DNA of 64,000 nucleotides from JAUVPY01 sp034412795 (GCA_034412795.1 DAOUMD010000264.1:34242-98241); one strand, 5' to 3'. Shown: positions 50,019-59,419, counted from the stretch's first letter. Notes: generated by a model from the letters alone, not told the origin. A program made the numbers and translations.

Positions 50019-50576
50019 TTACTTTTCGGCCTCTCCCGGTGGGACAGGTTGTCGCAATAGCCAAACGAGCACTCCGCCTGAAATCGTCCCCAGTGAGTAT
50101 AAGCCCACCGTGCTGGCTAAAATCCACCAGGCAGCCCGGTTGACCCACCGTCGCAGGACAAACCATTGCACGAATCCAACCAAAGCACCATGTACGGGTA
50201 GTGCCATAAGCAGCACCGATCCAAACCCGCTCCAACCCAGGGTCAAGGAAAAGACAGTCACCGCAAGTCCACTCACGGCCCAACCTACAACTGTAACCAA
50301 TATCCAGCGTTCGGCCCGTAAGTTATGGTGCCGCAAGACAAGCCGTTGCGCAAACCCGGTGGCAATTCCCATAGCAGCTCCGCCCACGGCAGAGCCGGCC
50401 GAGACAAGCATTATTATCCAGAAGGGCAGGGCCTCGAAGTTTGCGAAAAAGGCCAAGAGAAACACGGGGACGACAAGAGCAGCGCCGGCGCCTACAAGAC
50501 CCAACAGCGAGCCGGTAGTAGTCGCCAACACCCATTGGAGCCAAAAGGCCAAGCCAGCCGGTGCACGTTCAGTCAA
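50019..50576 (-). CDS. Hypothetical four-helix membrane protein
   Basis: 185 residues with five to six hydrophobic stretches; repeated elements (QRLVLRHHNLRAERWILVT and QWFVLRRWVNRAAWWILAS) show an internal duplication of a two-helix unit with the pattern Q-x-LVLR-x(6)-W-I. This duplicated W-I-L pattern is seen in hypothetical membrane proteins of filamentous bacteria. Function unknown. It lies downstream of the WD40 gene on the same strand. Confidence 0.7.
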   Translation of the reverse strand: MTERAPAGLAFWLQWVLATTTGSLLGLVGAGAALVVPVFLLAFFANFEALPFWIIMLVSAGSAVGGAAMGIATGFAQRLVLRHHNLRAERWILVTVVGWAVSGLAVTVFSLTLGWSGFGSVLLMALPVHGALVGFVQWFVLRRWVNRAAWWILASTVGLYSLGTISGGVLVWLLRQPVPPGEAEK

Positions 50577-50645
50577 AGATGAATACGCCCCAGCACACTG
50601 TCTGCTTTCACTGTCACACCTCTTGCTTCACTATCCGCAGCATTT

Positions 50646-52043
50646 TCACGGTGTCACTTTCCACAGAACTATCGTGTTATCGAGCGACGCTGATGCGAGG
50701 CTCGTCCCGTCCGGCGACCAGGCTACATCCCATACCACATCAGTGTGTCCTCTGAGAGCCCGTAGCCGTTCACCTGTCTCTGCGTCCCATAAGAAGACGG
50801 CTTGATCTGAGGAACCGGAAGCCAGTCTTCCTCCATCCGGTGACCACGCTACACTGTGAATGGCACCCTTGTGTCCCCCTAAAGTGCGAAGCTGATCCCC
50901 CGTCTCCACATCAAACACAACTACCTCGTCTCCTACGCTGGCAGCGAGTTCCGTCCCGTCCGGGGACCAGGCTATACTCTCGATGCCTTCATACGGGTTC
51001 CTTATCTCACGTAGGGTCTCGCCAGTATCGGCGTCCCAGAGAATTACATATCCCCCACCGATACCTTGGGCCAGCCGCGTCCCATCTGGAGACCAGGCCA
51101 CCTCGTTTCCAATTCCGCCCCAATCTGTTTTCAATACGTACAGGCGCTCGCCCGTCTCTACATCCCACACGATGATAGTTTTGTCGTTGGATGCTGAGGC
51201 TAGCTTCGCACCGATAGGTGACCACGCCAGGCTGACCACCATGTTGGAATGCCCTTCCAGGGTGCTCTGCAGATCACCTGTCTCCGCATCCCACAAAAAG
51301 ACCGTGGCCTCTGAGCAGGTGGCGATGTTCGTCCCATCTGGAGACCAGGCCACGCACCATATGGTCCACCCGGCGTCAACATTTGCCCTTTCCGTGCGTA
51401 ACGGTTTACCTGCCTCTGTGTCCCAGATGATCACCGTCAGATCGTCCGATCCGGAGGCGAACCTCGTTCCATCCGGGGACCAAGCGACTGCACGCACCTG
51501 GTCTGTATGCCCTTCCAGCACTTGCATCATGCTGCTTCGAAGGCTCCATTCCCACAGGCTAAGTGCCGACAGCGTCATCAAGCCAAAAGCCAGGGAACCG
51601 ATTATCCAGCCTGAGGACAAACGGCGTCTTAGCCACCGGCCAACCAAGGACGAAAGGCCGGCAACCAAGAAACTCACGCTCAGGACCCCGACTGCGCTAC
51701 CCCAGAAGGCGCGGTCGCCAGGGCTGGCAGCGAACACAAAAACTATCCCCAACAAACCAAGGATGAGATTGCCGAGCGCGCCCACGATTGCCAGGAGGCG
51801 ATTGTTTAAACGAGACAGAACAAGGGTCAGCAGCAAGAGTATGCCCGCTGGGAGCATCAAGACGGCGTAAACTCCAGCGAACGCGGCGCCAAGGTCAATG
51901 GTGTCAGGCTTTGGGGTACTCAACGCTATCAGGCACAACCCGCCCAGGGCCAATCCTACACCGATGAGGGCCGATGGTAGCGCGCCGAGAACGAGTAAGA
52001 GCTTGCCCAGACGTTCCCTACCGTCAATCGCTTCACTGGACAT
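50646..52043 (-). CDS. Membrane-anchored seven-bladed WD40 protein
   Basis: 465 residues. Four to five transmembrane helices (~12-170) are followed by seven WD40 repeats, one complete beta-propeller (…VAWSPDGTRFASGSDDLTVIIWD… pattern), ending SLDNTIVLWKV. Probably a scaffold displaying a propeller at the membrane. A 90-base piece of the membrane part is duplicated at 48912-49001. Confidence 0.87.
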   Translation of the reverse strand: MSSEAIDGRERLGKLLLVLGALPSALIGVGLALGGLCLIALSTPKPDTIDLGAAFAGVYAVLMLPAGILLLLTLVLSRLNNRLLAIVGALGNLILGLLGIVFVFAASPGDRAFWGSAVGVLSVSFLVAGLSSLVGRWLRRRLSSGWIIGSLAFGLMTLSALSLWEWSLRSSMMQVLEGHTDQVRAVAWSPDGTRFASGSDDLTVIIWDTEAGKPLRTERANVDAGWTIWCVAWSPDGTNIATCSEATVFLWDAETGDLQSTLEGHSNMVVSLAWSPIGAKLASASNDKTIIVWDVETGERLYVLKTDWGGIGNEVAWSPDGTRLAQGIGGGYVILWDADTGETLREIRNPYEGIESIAWSPDGTELAASVGDEVVVFDVETGDQLRTLGGHKGAIHSVAWSPDGGRLASGSSDQAVFLWDAETGERLRALRGHTDVVWDVAWSPDGTSLASASLDNTIVLWKVTP

Positions 52044-52103
52044 ATATCACATTTACTTCTTCTAAATCCTCTGCCTGGATTGTAAATTTCTGGGCTTGTC
52101 CGG

Positions 52104-53468
52104 TTAAGATACGCCACGCCGCGATAATTCCCGTTTCGCAAGGCTGCGCAGTGGTGAACAATCAAGCGTGATGTCCTCAACTCCTTGAAAGTAGCCGGTG
52201 CTATCTACCACCCCTTCCCAACCCTCCAGGTCATTGAGATTAGCCAGGGCGCTTAGTTTTTCGGAGTCGATATTCTCTACGTCGCGTTGGAGGATAGCCT
52301 CCAGAGAACTCAAGGCGGCTGATTTCGAAGTTGTTATTCCCCAACGTTGTTGTGCCGCGGCGGGAAAACCGGTCTCGGTGATAACTGGCTCCTGGGTGAG
52401 TATGGTCAGTAGTGGTGAGACTGCCCGCGCATCTCCGATTTTGCCTAATGTCTGCGCTGCTCTGACCCGGGTCGAGGGCTGACTCAGGGCTTCGATCGCG
52501 GCCTCGATAGCCTGGATATCGGCGATATCTTCGACCTGCCTGGCTGCTTTATCATCACCGCTCTGGACAGGCTCAATCTCCATCTGCCTGAGTGCGGTAG
52601 CTGCCGCTTTGCGGACAATTTCTTCTTCATCTGTGGTTAGCAGTGTATTCAATGGCTCAATGGCACGTTTGTCTCCGATCTTACCTAGTGCTTCGGCGGC
52701 CGCGGCACGCATGACATCTTGCTTATCACCCAGCGCACTTAGCAGTGCTTCCACAGCCTCTGCCCCTCCAAATTCTCCCAGTGCTTTGGCTGCATCGAGT
52801 CTGTAGTAAGGATCTTCTTTCAACACAGTTATCAGGGGGGCGACTGCCTGTCTATCTCCAATTTTTACCAGGATTTCGATGACTTCCCTATGACAAGATT
52901 TCGTGCCGATCCCAACCCGTTCTCCGAGGATGCTGGATAGGGGCTGCACAGCAGGTGCTCCCAATCCTATCAACGCGTCACAGGCAGCATGCTGCACACT
53001 CAAATGGTTCATCTGAAACGCGTGCTTGAAGGCTGATATCAATGCATTAACATAGCGTGCATCCCCCGTCCTGCCAAAAAATTCTACCACGGCCAGCGCT
53101 GCATTCTCTGGCAATCGAGAACTTCCCAATTTCGCTGCCAGTGCCTCAACAGCAGCTTCTCGAACGTTGGGATTTTGATCTTCTAGCGCTTCAACAAGTG
53201 GCTCCAATGTGTCTGGCTCACCGAGCTCTGCCAGCACCTGGACGGCTATGTGGCGAATGCGCCAATCCTCGTCTTTCAAGGCGTCAATAAATGGCTCTTT
53301 AGCCTGTAAGTAAAGCTGGGTTCGATCTACTTCCCGCAGAGCTTGTGCAGCAGCCTGACGGATATCGGCATCTTTCTCATAACCTAAGGCTTTGATCAGG
53401 CCATTGATATCGCCCTTGGCTTTGAGTTTTTCGATGTTAGGAGGGCCAAATAAGCTTGAGAACACCAT
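52104..53468 (-). CDS. HEAT/PBS-lyase repeat protein
   Basis: 454 residues, about ten HEAT repeats in two blocks (YEKDADIRQAAAQALREV, EDWRIRHIAVQVLAELG, NPNVREAAVEALAAK, DVMRAAAAEALGKIGDKRAIEPL, STRVRAAQTLGKIGDARAV). Soluble, protein-binding. The C-terminal 60 residues depart from the repeat and include VVDSTGYFQGVED. ATG follows AAAGGAGAAGTAAA. Confidence 0.85.
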   Translation of the reverse strand: MVFSSLFGPPNIEKLKAKGDINGLIKALGYEKDADIRQAAAQALREVDRTQLYLQAKEPFIDALKDEDWRIRHIAVQVLAELGEPDTLEPLVEALEDQNPNVREAAVEALAAKLGSSRLPENAALAVVEFFGRTGDARYVNALISAFKHAFQMNHLSVQHAACDALIGLGAPAVQPLSSILGERVGIGTKSCHREVIEILVKIGDRQAVAPLITVLKEDPYYRLDAAKALGEFGGAEAVEALLSALGDKQDVMRAAAAEALGKIGDKRAIEPLNTLLTTDEEEIVRKAAATALRQMEIEPVQSGDDKAARQVEDIADIQAIEAAIEALSQPSTRVRAAQTLGKIGDARAVSPLLTILTQEPVITETGFPAAAQQRWGITTSKSAALSSLEAILQRDVENIDSEKLSALANLNDLEGWEGVVDSTGYFQGVEDITLDCSPLRSLAKRELSRRGVS

Positions 53469-53635
53469 TTTACTTCTCCTTTGCTGTAGTTTGATTGATC
53501 AGAGACGGCCTACCAAGCTGGCTACCCGACGCCAATATTCCTGGCACGCGTTGCGAGGAGACAATTGGTAGATAATTGAGATGAAGTGCGGTAAATCTAC
53601 CACGAATAGCCATAGCATACTTCTCACAAAACTGA

Positions 53636-55393
53636 TTATCCGAGGACCGGCAACACCAACGCCGAGGGATGAGCCACATCGTGATAGACCGTTTGCTCGG
53701 CAACGGCCATGCGGGCGCCGGTGGCGGTCACTTCGCCGGTACCCAGGTTGCGGCTCCAGCGGGGGTGGGCGCCGCTGGAGACACCCAGGCGCAGCCGGTG
53801 GCCCGCCCGGAAACGATGGGCGGCCGCCCACATATCGATTTCAAGCTGCAGGGTGCCGTCCGGTCCCGCTTCGGCCCGGCCCGGTTCAACCCGGAACAGC
53901 CCGTCGCAGACGTTGATGGAGCGTCCATCTGGATGCACGTCGCACAGCCGGCCGAAGAAGTCGGTGTGGGCCAGGCTGGAGCGGGCGAAGAGCTCCAGCC
54001 GCACCGGGCCGATGATCTCGACGTCGCGCGTCAGCGGCGGCGTGGTGTAGCACAGCACATCGGGACGGGCTTCCAGGGGGCGGTTGTCCTGGGGGCCGGC
54101 GCCTTTAAAGCCAAGAATCGCGCCACCCAGCGCCGGGGTGGGGTTGGCCGGGTCGTAGCGATAGCCGTCGGGGGAGGAGCCCGACGGCGGCGGGTCGGTT
54201 GATAGCTCCCCTGCGGCACCGAGATAGTAACGGGTCTGGCAAGCCGGGGGTGGGAAATCATCAAACTCGCGCCACTCATCGGCGCCCATAAGGTATAAAC
54301 GAACCGGCTTCGTGTGGGTGTGGCCGCCGTCGCCCTTCAACTGGGCGTCGAACCAGGTCAAACCTTTCTGTAAGCCGGTCATCAGCAGTTCGGGATGAGC
54401 GTGGTACCAGGGACCGATGGTCAGGTGCGGCTCGCGACCGGCGGCTTTGAGGGCCGCGTAGTCGCGCAACAGGCCGCGCAGGTAGTAGTCGTACCAACCG
54501 CCGATGAGGTGAACCGGCGCGCTGACCCCGGCGACGGCCTGGCTGTGGTCTCTGACCACCCAGAAGGTTTCATCAGCCTGATTGTGGGTGAGGATGTCAC
54601 GGTAGAAGGGGATTGCTTCGCCAACGGCGACGCTATCCGCTTCCAACAAGGGGAGGTGAGCGAAGGCACTTCCCAGGTCGCGCTCCGCACTCCGAGAGAA
54701 GCGATGAGCCAGTTGTTCCCTCAGAGGGCGATGGTGCATTTTGTTGAGTAAGTAGACCCCCTGTGCCCAACGTAGCCGCGTCTCCAGGCCAAAGGCGCCG
54801 TCCGGGTGGGTGACGCTGTAGTTCTCCGAGCTGGTGGCTGTGGCCAGCATGGCTTTCAGGGCGGTCGGCGCGGCGGCGGCCGTGGCCCACGCCGTATAGC
54901 CCAGGTAGCTGGGCCCCCACGTCCCCAGGTCGCCGTTGAACCAGGGCTGCTGGCTGATCCAATTCACAGTGGCACCACCGTCCGCTGCCTCGTTGACGTG
55001 CGGGCTGAAATTTCCTTCCGAGTCGAAACAGCCCCGCGCTCCTTGCACGATGACGTGATAACCTCGCTCTGCAAATCGCTGTGCCGGAAGCTCGCCCAGG
55101 GCGTATCCACCCCACAGGGCAATTTCCTTTCCTCGACCATAGGGGGTGCGGATGAGTATGGTGGGGAAGTCGCCGGCCGCTTTGGGGAAATAGTGATCGG
55201 TGAACAGGCGGACGCCGTCCGGCATTGAAACGGGGATATCCCGCTGCACGCTCACCGCGTAGCGCGGCGGTGGCAGCTTCAACAAGTGTGCCAGGAGTGA
55301 GCGGCGAGGTAGCCTCAGTAATGCTGGAATAGTTTGCTTTTTCAATGGTCTGTTTCCTGCAACAATGGGAGTAGGGGGTAGGAGAGCAAACAT
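53636..55393 (-). CDS. CocE/NonD family alpha/beta hydrolase (X-Pro dipeptidyl-peptidase S15-like)
   Basis: 585 residues. Alpha/beta hydrolase domain with the nucleophile Ser in GTWGPSYLGYTAWA (~residue 168), Asp in GGWYDYYLRGLL (~300) and His in GPWYHAHPEL; oxyanion Tyr region ILIRTPYGRGKE. The C-terminal ~200 residues form the jelly-roll domain of the family (VEIIGPVRLELFARSS). Members cleave esters, amides or X-Pro peptides. No clear signal peptide. Substrate not predictable. Confidence 0.92.
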   Translation of the reverse strand: MFALLPPTPIVAGNRPLKKQTIPALLRLPRRSLLAHLLKLPPPRYAVSVQRDIPVSMPDGVRLFTDHYFPKAAGDFPTILIRTPYGRGKEIALWGGYALGELPAQRFAERGYHVIVQGARGCFDSEGNFSPHVNEAADGGATVNWISQQPWFNGDLGTWGPSYLGYTAWATAAAAPTALKAMLATATSSENYSVTHPDGAFGLETRLRWAQGVYLLNKMHHRPLREQLAHRFSRSAERDLGSAFAHLPLLEADSVAVGEAIPFYRDILTHNQADETFWVVRDHSQAVAGVSAPVHLIGGWYDYYLRGLLRDYAALKAAGREPHLTIGPWYHAHPELLMTGLQKGLTWFDAQLKGDGGHTHTKPVRLYLMGADEWREFDDFPPPACQTRYYLGAAGELSTDPPPSGSSPDGYRYDPANPTPALGGAILGFKGAGPQDNRPLEARPDVLCYTTPPLTRDVEIIGPVRLELFARSSLAHTDFFGRLCDVHPDGRSINVCDGLFRVEPGRAEAGPDGTLQLEIDMWAAAHRFRAGHRLRLGVSSGAHPRWSRNLGTGEVTATGARMAVAEQTVYHDVAHPSALVLPVLG

Positions 55394-55452
55394 CGCTCAC
55401 TACCTGCTCCTTATTTTCGTCACTGTGACACGCTGTTGGATTAACTGATTGT

Positions 55453-56454
55453 CTACCTGGTCGTAGTAAGCTGTCTCGCATACTCAAAAAGCGCCGGTGT
55501 TCCTCCAGTATGCCAGAATAACACAGTATCACCGGAAGTAAATTCCTTGTTTCGAATCATGTCAATCAACCCGCCCATAGCTCTGCCCGTGTAAACGGGG
55601 TCAAGTAATATCCCCTCATATTTGGCCATAAGTTGGATCGCCTCACGTTCCAAATCACCAACAATCCCATATCCTTCACCAAAATATTTATACCTCATCT
55701 GGAATTCGCTTGCGGTGTATCTTGATTCAATGCCCAATTTTTCTGCGATTTGATTTGTCAGGGTGGCGAGCTCAGATTCATATGGAGGCTCGCCCCGTTC
55801 TCCCCTGTCAATTCCAATACCTATTACGCTTATGGAAAGATCATGAAGGTCAACACCTGCTGTAATACCTGCATGAGTTCCCCCGGAACTGGAAGGGAAA
55901 ACCAGATAATCGATTTTGTTGTTTTGTGCTAACAGTTGTTCTTTAAGTTCAGACACTGCCGCTACAAATCCCATTGCACCAATGGCATTTGATCCACCAT
56001 AGGGGATGATATAGGGTTTGCGACCTTCGAAACGAAGTTTTTCGGCGATTTCCGGGATTTGCTCCCCTTTTCTTTGTTCGCCGCACCAATGGATGATTGC
56101 GCCAAACAAATAGTCGAGAAGTAAGTTACCGTCTGGGAACGCTGGCTGTTCGCCGCCAAGAGCGAGATGACATTCTAATCCGACGGCAGCAGCCGCAGCC
56201 GCCGTCTGACGGCAATGGTTAGATTGAACAGCGCCGCCAGTTATCACGGCATCACAGTTTTGGCTCAAGGCGTCGCCTAACAGAAACTCGAGCTTTCTTG
56301 TTTTGTTTCCACCCAGCGCCAAACCAGTTAGATCGTCGCGCTTGACAAAAATCCTCGGGCCATCCAAAGCACCAGCGAGTCTTTTTAGCTCGACCAGAGG
56401 GGTTGGCAAAAAAATGATTTGAACTCTGGGCACATTGTCTATGTCAAAAGCCAC
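55453..56454 (-). CDS. D-cysteine desulfhydrase/ACC deaminase family PLP enzyme
   Basis: 333 residues, fold type II PLP enzyme. LALGGNKTRKLEFLLGDA holds the PLP Lys (~residue 50), ITGGAVQSNHCRQTA binds the substrate carboxylate, and PSSSGGTHAGI the phosphate. The family includes D-cysteine desulfhydrase and 1-aminocyclopropane-1-carboxylate deaminase; the sequence alone does not decide. The gene is visibly more A/T-rich than its neighbours, which hints at a different origin. Confidence 0.88.
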   Translation of the reverse strand: MAFDIDNVPRVQIIFLPTPLVELKRLAGALDGPRIFVKRDDLTGLALGGNKTRKLEFLLGDALSQNCDAVITGGAVQSNHCRQTAAAAAAVGLECHLALGGEQPAFPDGNLLLDYLFGAIIHWCGEQRKGEQIPEIAEKLRFEGRKPYIIPYGGSNAIGAMGFVAAVSELKEQLLAQNNKIDYLVFPSSSGGTHAGITAGVDLHDLSISVIGIGIDRGERGEPPYESELATLTNQIAEKLGIESRYTASEFQMRYKYFGEGYGIVGDLEREAIQLMAKYEGILLDPVYTGRAMGGLIDMIRNKEFTSGDTVLFWHTGGTPALFEYARQLTTTR

Positions 56455-56799
56455 ATCGCACTCTCCATAAGTGTTATGTGAAGGTCAGTGAACTACGAAT
56501 TCGGTGCAATCATGTGCGGCAGATTCCCACAACACCCAAATCAGTATACCACGAGCCGACCCAGGATTCAACCTTGTTGAGAGGCGGTAGTATTGCGTAA
56601 TGTCCTACGTTGTGAACCCAACTGTTGGGACTTATCTGACGATGTAGTAGTATCTTTAACAGTGGAAAGTGGAAGGGGATTTAAGAGATTCGTAAGGTTT
56701 TCGCAAGGTGCATGTAAGAGTTTGGGTGCATACTTGGTCTGAATTAAAATCTGTTTTTTCATCTCGACCAATCTGTAAGGCATAGGAAAGACGAGAATC
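56455..56799. other. 345-base divergent gap with regulatory repeats
   Basis: Contains a small CCCAAC-T-GTTGGG palindrome (56617-56629) and the 11-bp-phased repeats described separately. No open frame is evident and no clear -35/-10 pair was found for the molybdoenzyme gene. Confidence 0.4.
56681..56719 (+). promoter_or_regulatory. Four 11-bp-phased direct repeats upstream of the molybdoenzyme gene
   Basis: TTAAGA (56681), GTAAGG (56692), GCAAGG (56703), GTAAGA (56714): exact 11-base spacing, one helical turn, 80 bases before the ATG. This geometry is that of OmpR/PhoB-type response-regulator sites. Confidence 0.55.
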
Positions 56800-58530
56800 A
56801 TGAGGCGACCTTCTCTTGCTCTGGGCGCACTGCTGGGTGGACTCACCAGTCTGCCCCTGATGGCGCTTTGGTATCTCGGCGAGCAATTCGCCGATCTTGC
56901 TTTTGTACCCTTCGACATCTTCGACTGGCTGGCTCGCACCCTGCCAGGTGACGTCATCACGCTGGGAATTGACGTCATTGTGCGCACTATTGAAACCTTG
57001 AATCTGGGTCCGACGAGCACGGCGGCCAAGACCATCGAACAATTGATGGGGCTCAGCCTGGTGCTGGCGGGTGGCGTCGCGTTGGGGGTCGTAGTCGCCT
57101 GGCTTCTCAGGGCTACCTCGTGGAGGGGGTGGCAGGTCGGCACCTTGGTGGGCTTGGTGGCCCTTCTGCCCATCATCGCCATCGAATTTGGCCTGGCGGC
57201 CACCGGCGATCTAGGGGTGGCGCGTAATCCCGCCCTGTCGCTGCTCTGGCTGGGGCTGACCATTATCGGCTGGGGGGCGATCCTGGGGGACCTGCTGGAA
57301 AGGCAGGAGGCTCCGAAGGTGGCCAGAGAAGCCGACGTTGGGCGTCGCGATGCATTGGTCAAAATCGCTGGTGGATCTGTGGCCGTCGCCCTGGGTGCGT
57401 GGGGCTTAGGTAGTCTTCTGGGTCGTCAGAGTCAGGTGACGGGCGCCGGGCAGCCGCTGGCTCTGGAAACGGCTACGCCAGAGGCAGGTGTCCCGACGGC
57501 AACGTCAGGGCCGAGCGCAACGCCGCCCTCCCCAACGGCTACTCCAGAGGCGAGGGCAACTGGCGTGGCTGAGAGACTCACGTCGGAACCCGAACCTGTA
57601 TCCCCGCTGCCTGAGCCAACAGCCACGGCGACCATACGTGACCGGGTGGAGCCGGCCCCTGGCACGCGCCTGGAGCTGACGCCTAATGAAGATTTCTATC
57701 GCATCGACATCAGCACCCGGCCGGCCGTCATCGACGGCGAGGCCTGGGTCCTGGAGGTGGGTGGGTTGTTTGACAATCCCCGCCCGCTCACACTGGAGGA
57801 CCTGATGGCTTATCCGGCCGTGACCCAGGCGATCACGCTGAGCTGTATCTCGAACCGGGTTGGGGGTGACCTGATCGGCACCAGCAACTGGACCGGCGCG
57901 CGGCTGCGCGACGTGCTCAAGGATCTGGGGCTGCGTCCCGAAGCTAAAGAATTGTTCATTGAGGGCGCCGATGGCTTTTTCGAAAGCGTGGTGATGGAAG
58001 ACATCATGGACCCGCGCACGCTGCTGGTGTATGGTATGAACGGGGAGACATTGCCGGTGAGAAACGGGTTTCCGCTGCGCATCTACATCCCCAACCGCTA
58101 CGGGATGAAGCAACCCAAGTGGATCACGCGCATCGAGGCCATCGACGACAAGGCGACCGGCTACTGGGTGCAACGGGGCTGGAGTTATGAGGCGCGCCCC
58201 CAGATCGTCTCGGTGATTGACACGGTGGCCGTAGACCAGGCCCTAGATGGAAGGGTGCCCATAGGCGGTATTGCCTGGGCGGGAGACCGGGGCATCCAGA
58301 AGGTCGAGGTGCAGGTGGATGATGGCGAATGGCAGGAGGCCACACTTCGCACACCATCCCTCAGCCCATTGACCTGGGTGCAGTGGCGTTACGATTGGCC
58401 TTTAGTCTCTGGCTCCCACCGGTTTCGCGTCCGCGCCACCGACGGTACCGGCGCGCTGCAAGACGAGGAAGTTCGAGGTGTCCGCCCTGATGGCGCAACG
58501 GGCTACCACGATACCACGGTGAATATTTGA
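56800..58530 (+). CDS. Membrane-anchored sulfite-oxidase-family molybdopterin protein
   Basis: 576 residues. Four or five transmembrane helices (~1-165), a further hydrophobic segment after DVGRRDALVKIAGG (~190-210), a Thr/Pro linker (~225-285), then the oxidoreductase molybdopterin-binding domain (~300-480) with the Mo-ligating Cys in ITLSCISNRVGGDLIGTSNW (~350), and a C-terminal Mo-co dimerisation domain (~490-576, GDRGIQKVEVQVDDGEWQEA). The enzyme is outside the membrane; the electron donor and acceptor are unknown (sulfite, methionine sulfoxide or nitrate-type chemistry in relatives). It opens the redox cluster of thioredoxin-like lipoproteins and CcdA. Confidence 0.9.
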   Translation: MRRPSLALGALLGGLTSLPLMALWYLGEQFADLAFVPFDIFDWLARTLPGDVITLGIDVIVRTIETLNLGPTSTAAKTIEQLMGLSLVLAGGVALGVVVAWLLRATSWRGWQVGTLVGLVALLPIIAIEFGLAATGDLGVARNPALSLLWLGLTIIGWGAILGDLLERQEAPKVAREADVGRRDALVKIAGGSVAVALGAWGLGSLLGRQSQVTGAGQPLALETATPEAGVPTATSGPSATPPSPTATPEARATGVAERLTSEPEPVSPLPEPTATATIRDRVEPAPGTRLELTPNEDFYRIDISTRPAVIDGEAWVLEVGGLFDNPRPLTLEDLMAYPAVTQAITLSCISNRVGGDLIGTSNWTGARLRDVLKDLGLRPEAKELFIEGADGFFESVVMEDIMDPRTLLVYGMNGETLPVRNGFPLRIYIPNRYGMKQPKWITRIEAIDDKATGYWVQRGWSYEARPQIVSVIDTVAVDQALDGRVPIGGIAWAGDRGIQKVEVQVDDGEWQEATLRTPSLSPLTWVQWRYDWPLVSGSHRFRVRATDGTGALQDEEVRGVRPDGATGYHDTTVNI

Positions 58531-58579
58531 TGAAGTCCTGGAAGCAATATCTTTCAAATTTTTGTTAAGGATTATGAGA

Positions 58580-58644
58580 GGGAATCGGGGGATCAGGGAA
58601 TCAGGAATCAGGAATCGGGGAATCGGGGAATCAGGGAATCGGAG
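58580..58644. repeat. GGAATCGG heptamer/octamer array directly before the selenoprotein gene
   Basis: Eight units of GGAATC(A/G) with 0-2 extra G. The last unit runs into the GGAGG ribosome-binding site (58641-58645) of the next gene, so the array is part of its leader. The complementary unit fills 29395-29498. Confidence 0.82.
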
Positions 58645-58652
58645 GATATGTC

Positions 58653-59372
58653 TTGCATAGGCCAAATCATTTAGTGTGGTTCACATTGGTTGTGATATTA
58701 TTCGTTGCTGCCTGTGGGGCACCGGGTGGTAATCCGCGTACGGCGACAGCGCCTCACGTATCACCGACTTCCATTCCTGTGACCGAAGTCGTGCGCTCTG
58801 CAACCTCAAGTGGTGCTGAAGCTGGAGAGAGCCTCTCGCCCACGGAAATACCTGCGGGGACGCAGACGGCTCGCCTGGTTGTCACACCCTCGGAGGTTAA
58901 CCCATTGTTGGCCGGTCTTGATAACTATGGCCCCGCGCCCGAACTGGCCAACGAGGTCTGGCTGAACTCAGAACCGCTGAGTTTGGCTGACCTGCGTGGC
59001 AAAGTGGTCATGGTCGAGTTCTGGACCTTTGGTTGAATTAATTGCATCCACGTGATTCCCTCGTTGAGGGAATGGCACAATACCTACCAGGACGATGGCC
59101 TGGTGATCATTGGTGTTCACACCCCTGAGTTCAATTACGAGAAAGACGTAGACAACGTTAAGGAGTCATTGCTTCGACTGGATGTGCCTTACCCGGTGAC
59201 CCTCGACAACGACTTCGAAACGTGGCGCGCTTACCGGAACCGTTATTGGCCGGCCATGTACCTCGTCGACAAAGCCGGAAACATTCGCTACGTGCACATC
59301 GGTGAGGGCAGATATGAGCGTACTGAGGCGGTGATCAAAGCCCTGCTGGCGGAAGAGTTGTCACCATCCTGA
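58653..59372 (+). CDS. TlpA-like thioredoxin-fold lipoprotein, predicted selenoprotein (UxxC active site)
   Basis: 239 residues if the TGA at 59034-59036 (codon 128) is read as selenocysteine. N-terminus: signal with lipobox LFVAAC, then a Ser/Thr/Pro stalk and the redoxin domain (~95-235). The active site reads VEFWTFG-[TGA]-INCIHVIPSL; homologues read WTYSCINC, so the TGA replaces the first Cys of CxxC. The frame continues with full family similarity (DGLVIIGVHTPEFNYEKD, YPVTLDNDFETW, NRYWPAMYLVDKAG, GEGRYERTEAVIKALL). A SECIS-like hairpin follows the TGA. Role: extracytoplasmic thiol reductase fed by CcdA. Start: TTG 58653 with GGAGG 7 bases upstream. Alternatives: a nonsense mutation or a sequencing error. 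Confidence 0.82.
59052..59078 (+). promoter_or_regulatory. Candidate bacterial SECIS hairpin
   Basis: ATTCCCTC (59055-59062) pairs perfectly with GAGGGAAT (59066-59073) around a GTT loop; GTG (59052-59054) and CAC (59076-59078) extend the stem past a GG bulge. The loop starts 27 nt after the TGA and has G as its first base, within the known bacterial SECIS geometry (loop 16-37 nt away, G among the first two loop bases). Confidence 0.7.
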
Positions 59373-59380
59373 ATTGATCG

Positions 59381-59419
59381 TTAATAATCTGGCAAGGACT
59401 GCGTAAGGACTGTGTAAGC
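59381..59419 (+). promoter_or_regulatory. Second set of 11-bp-phased repeats
   Basis: TTAATA (59381), GCAAGG (59392), GTAAGG (59403), GTAAGC (59414), the same order, spacing and consensus as at 56681-56719, here 67 bases before the next thioredoxin gene. Confidence 0.55.

Noticed and set aside
59034..59036. TGA as a reassigned Trp or Gly codon genome-wide
   Set aside because: Many genes in the window end in TGA at natural family ends (for example fabF neighbours, the site-2 protease and GT20), so only a local recoding makes sense.
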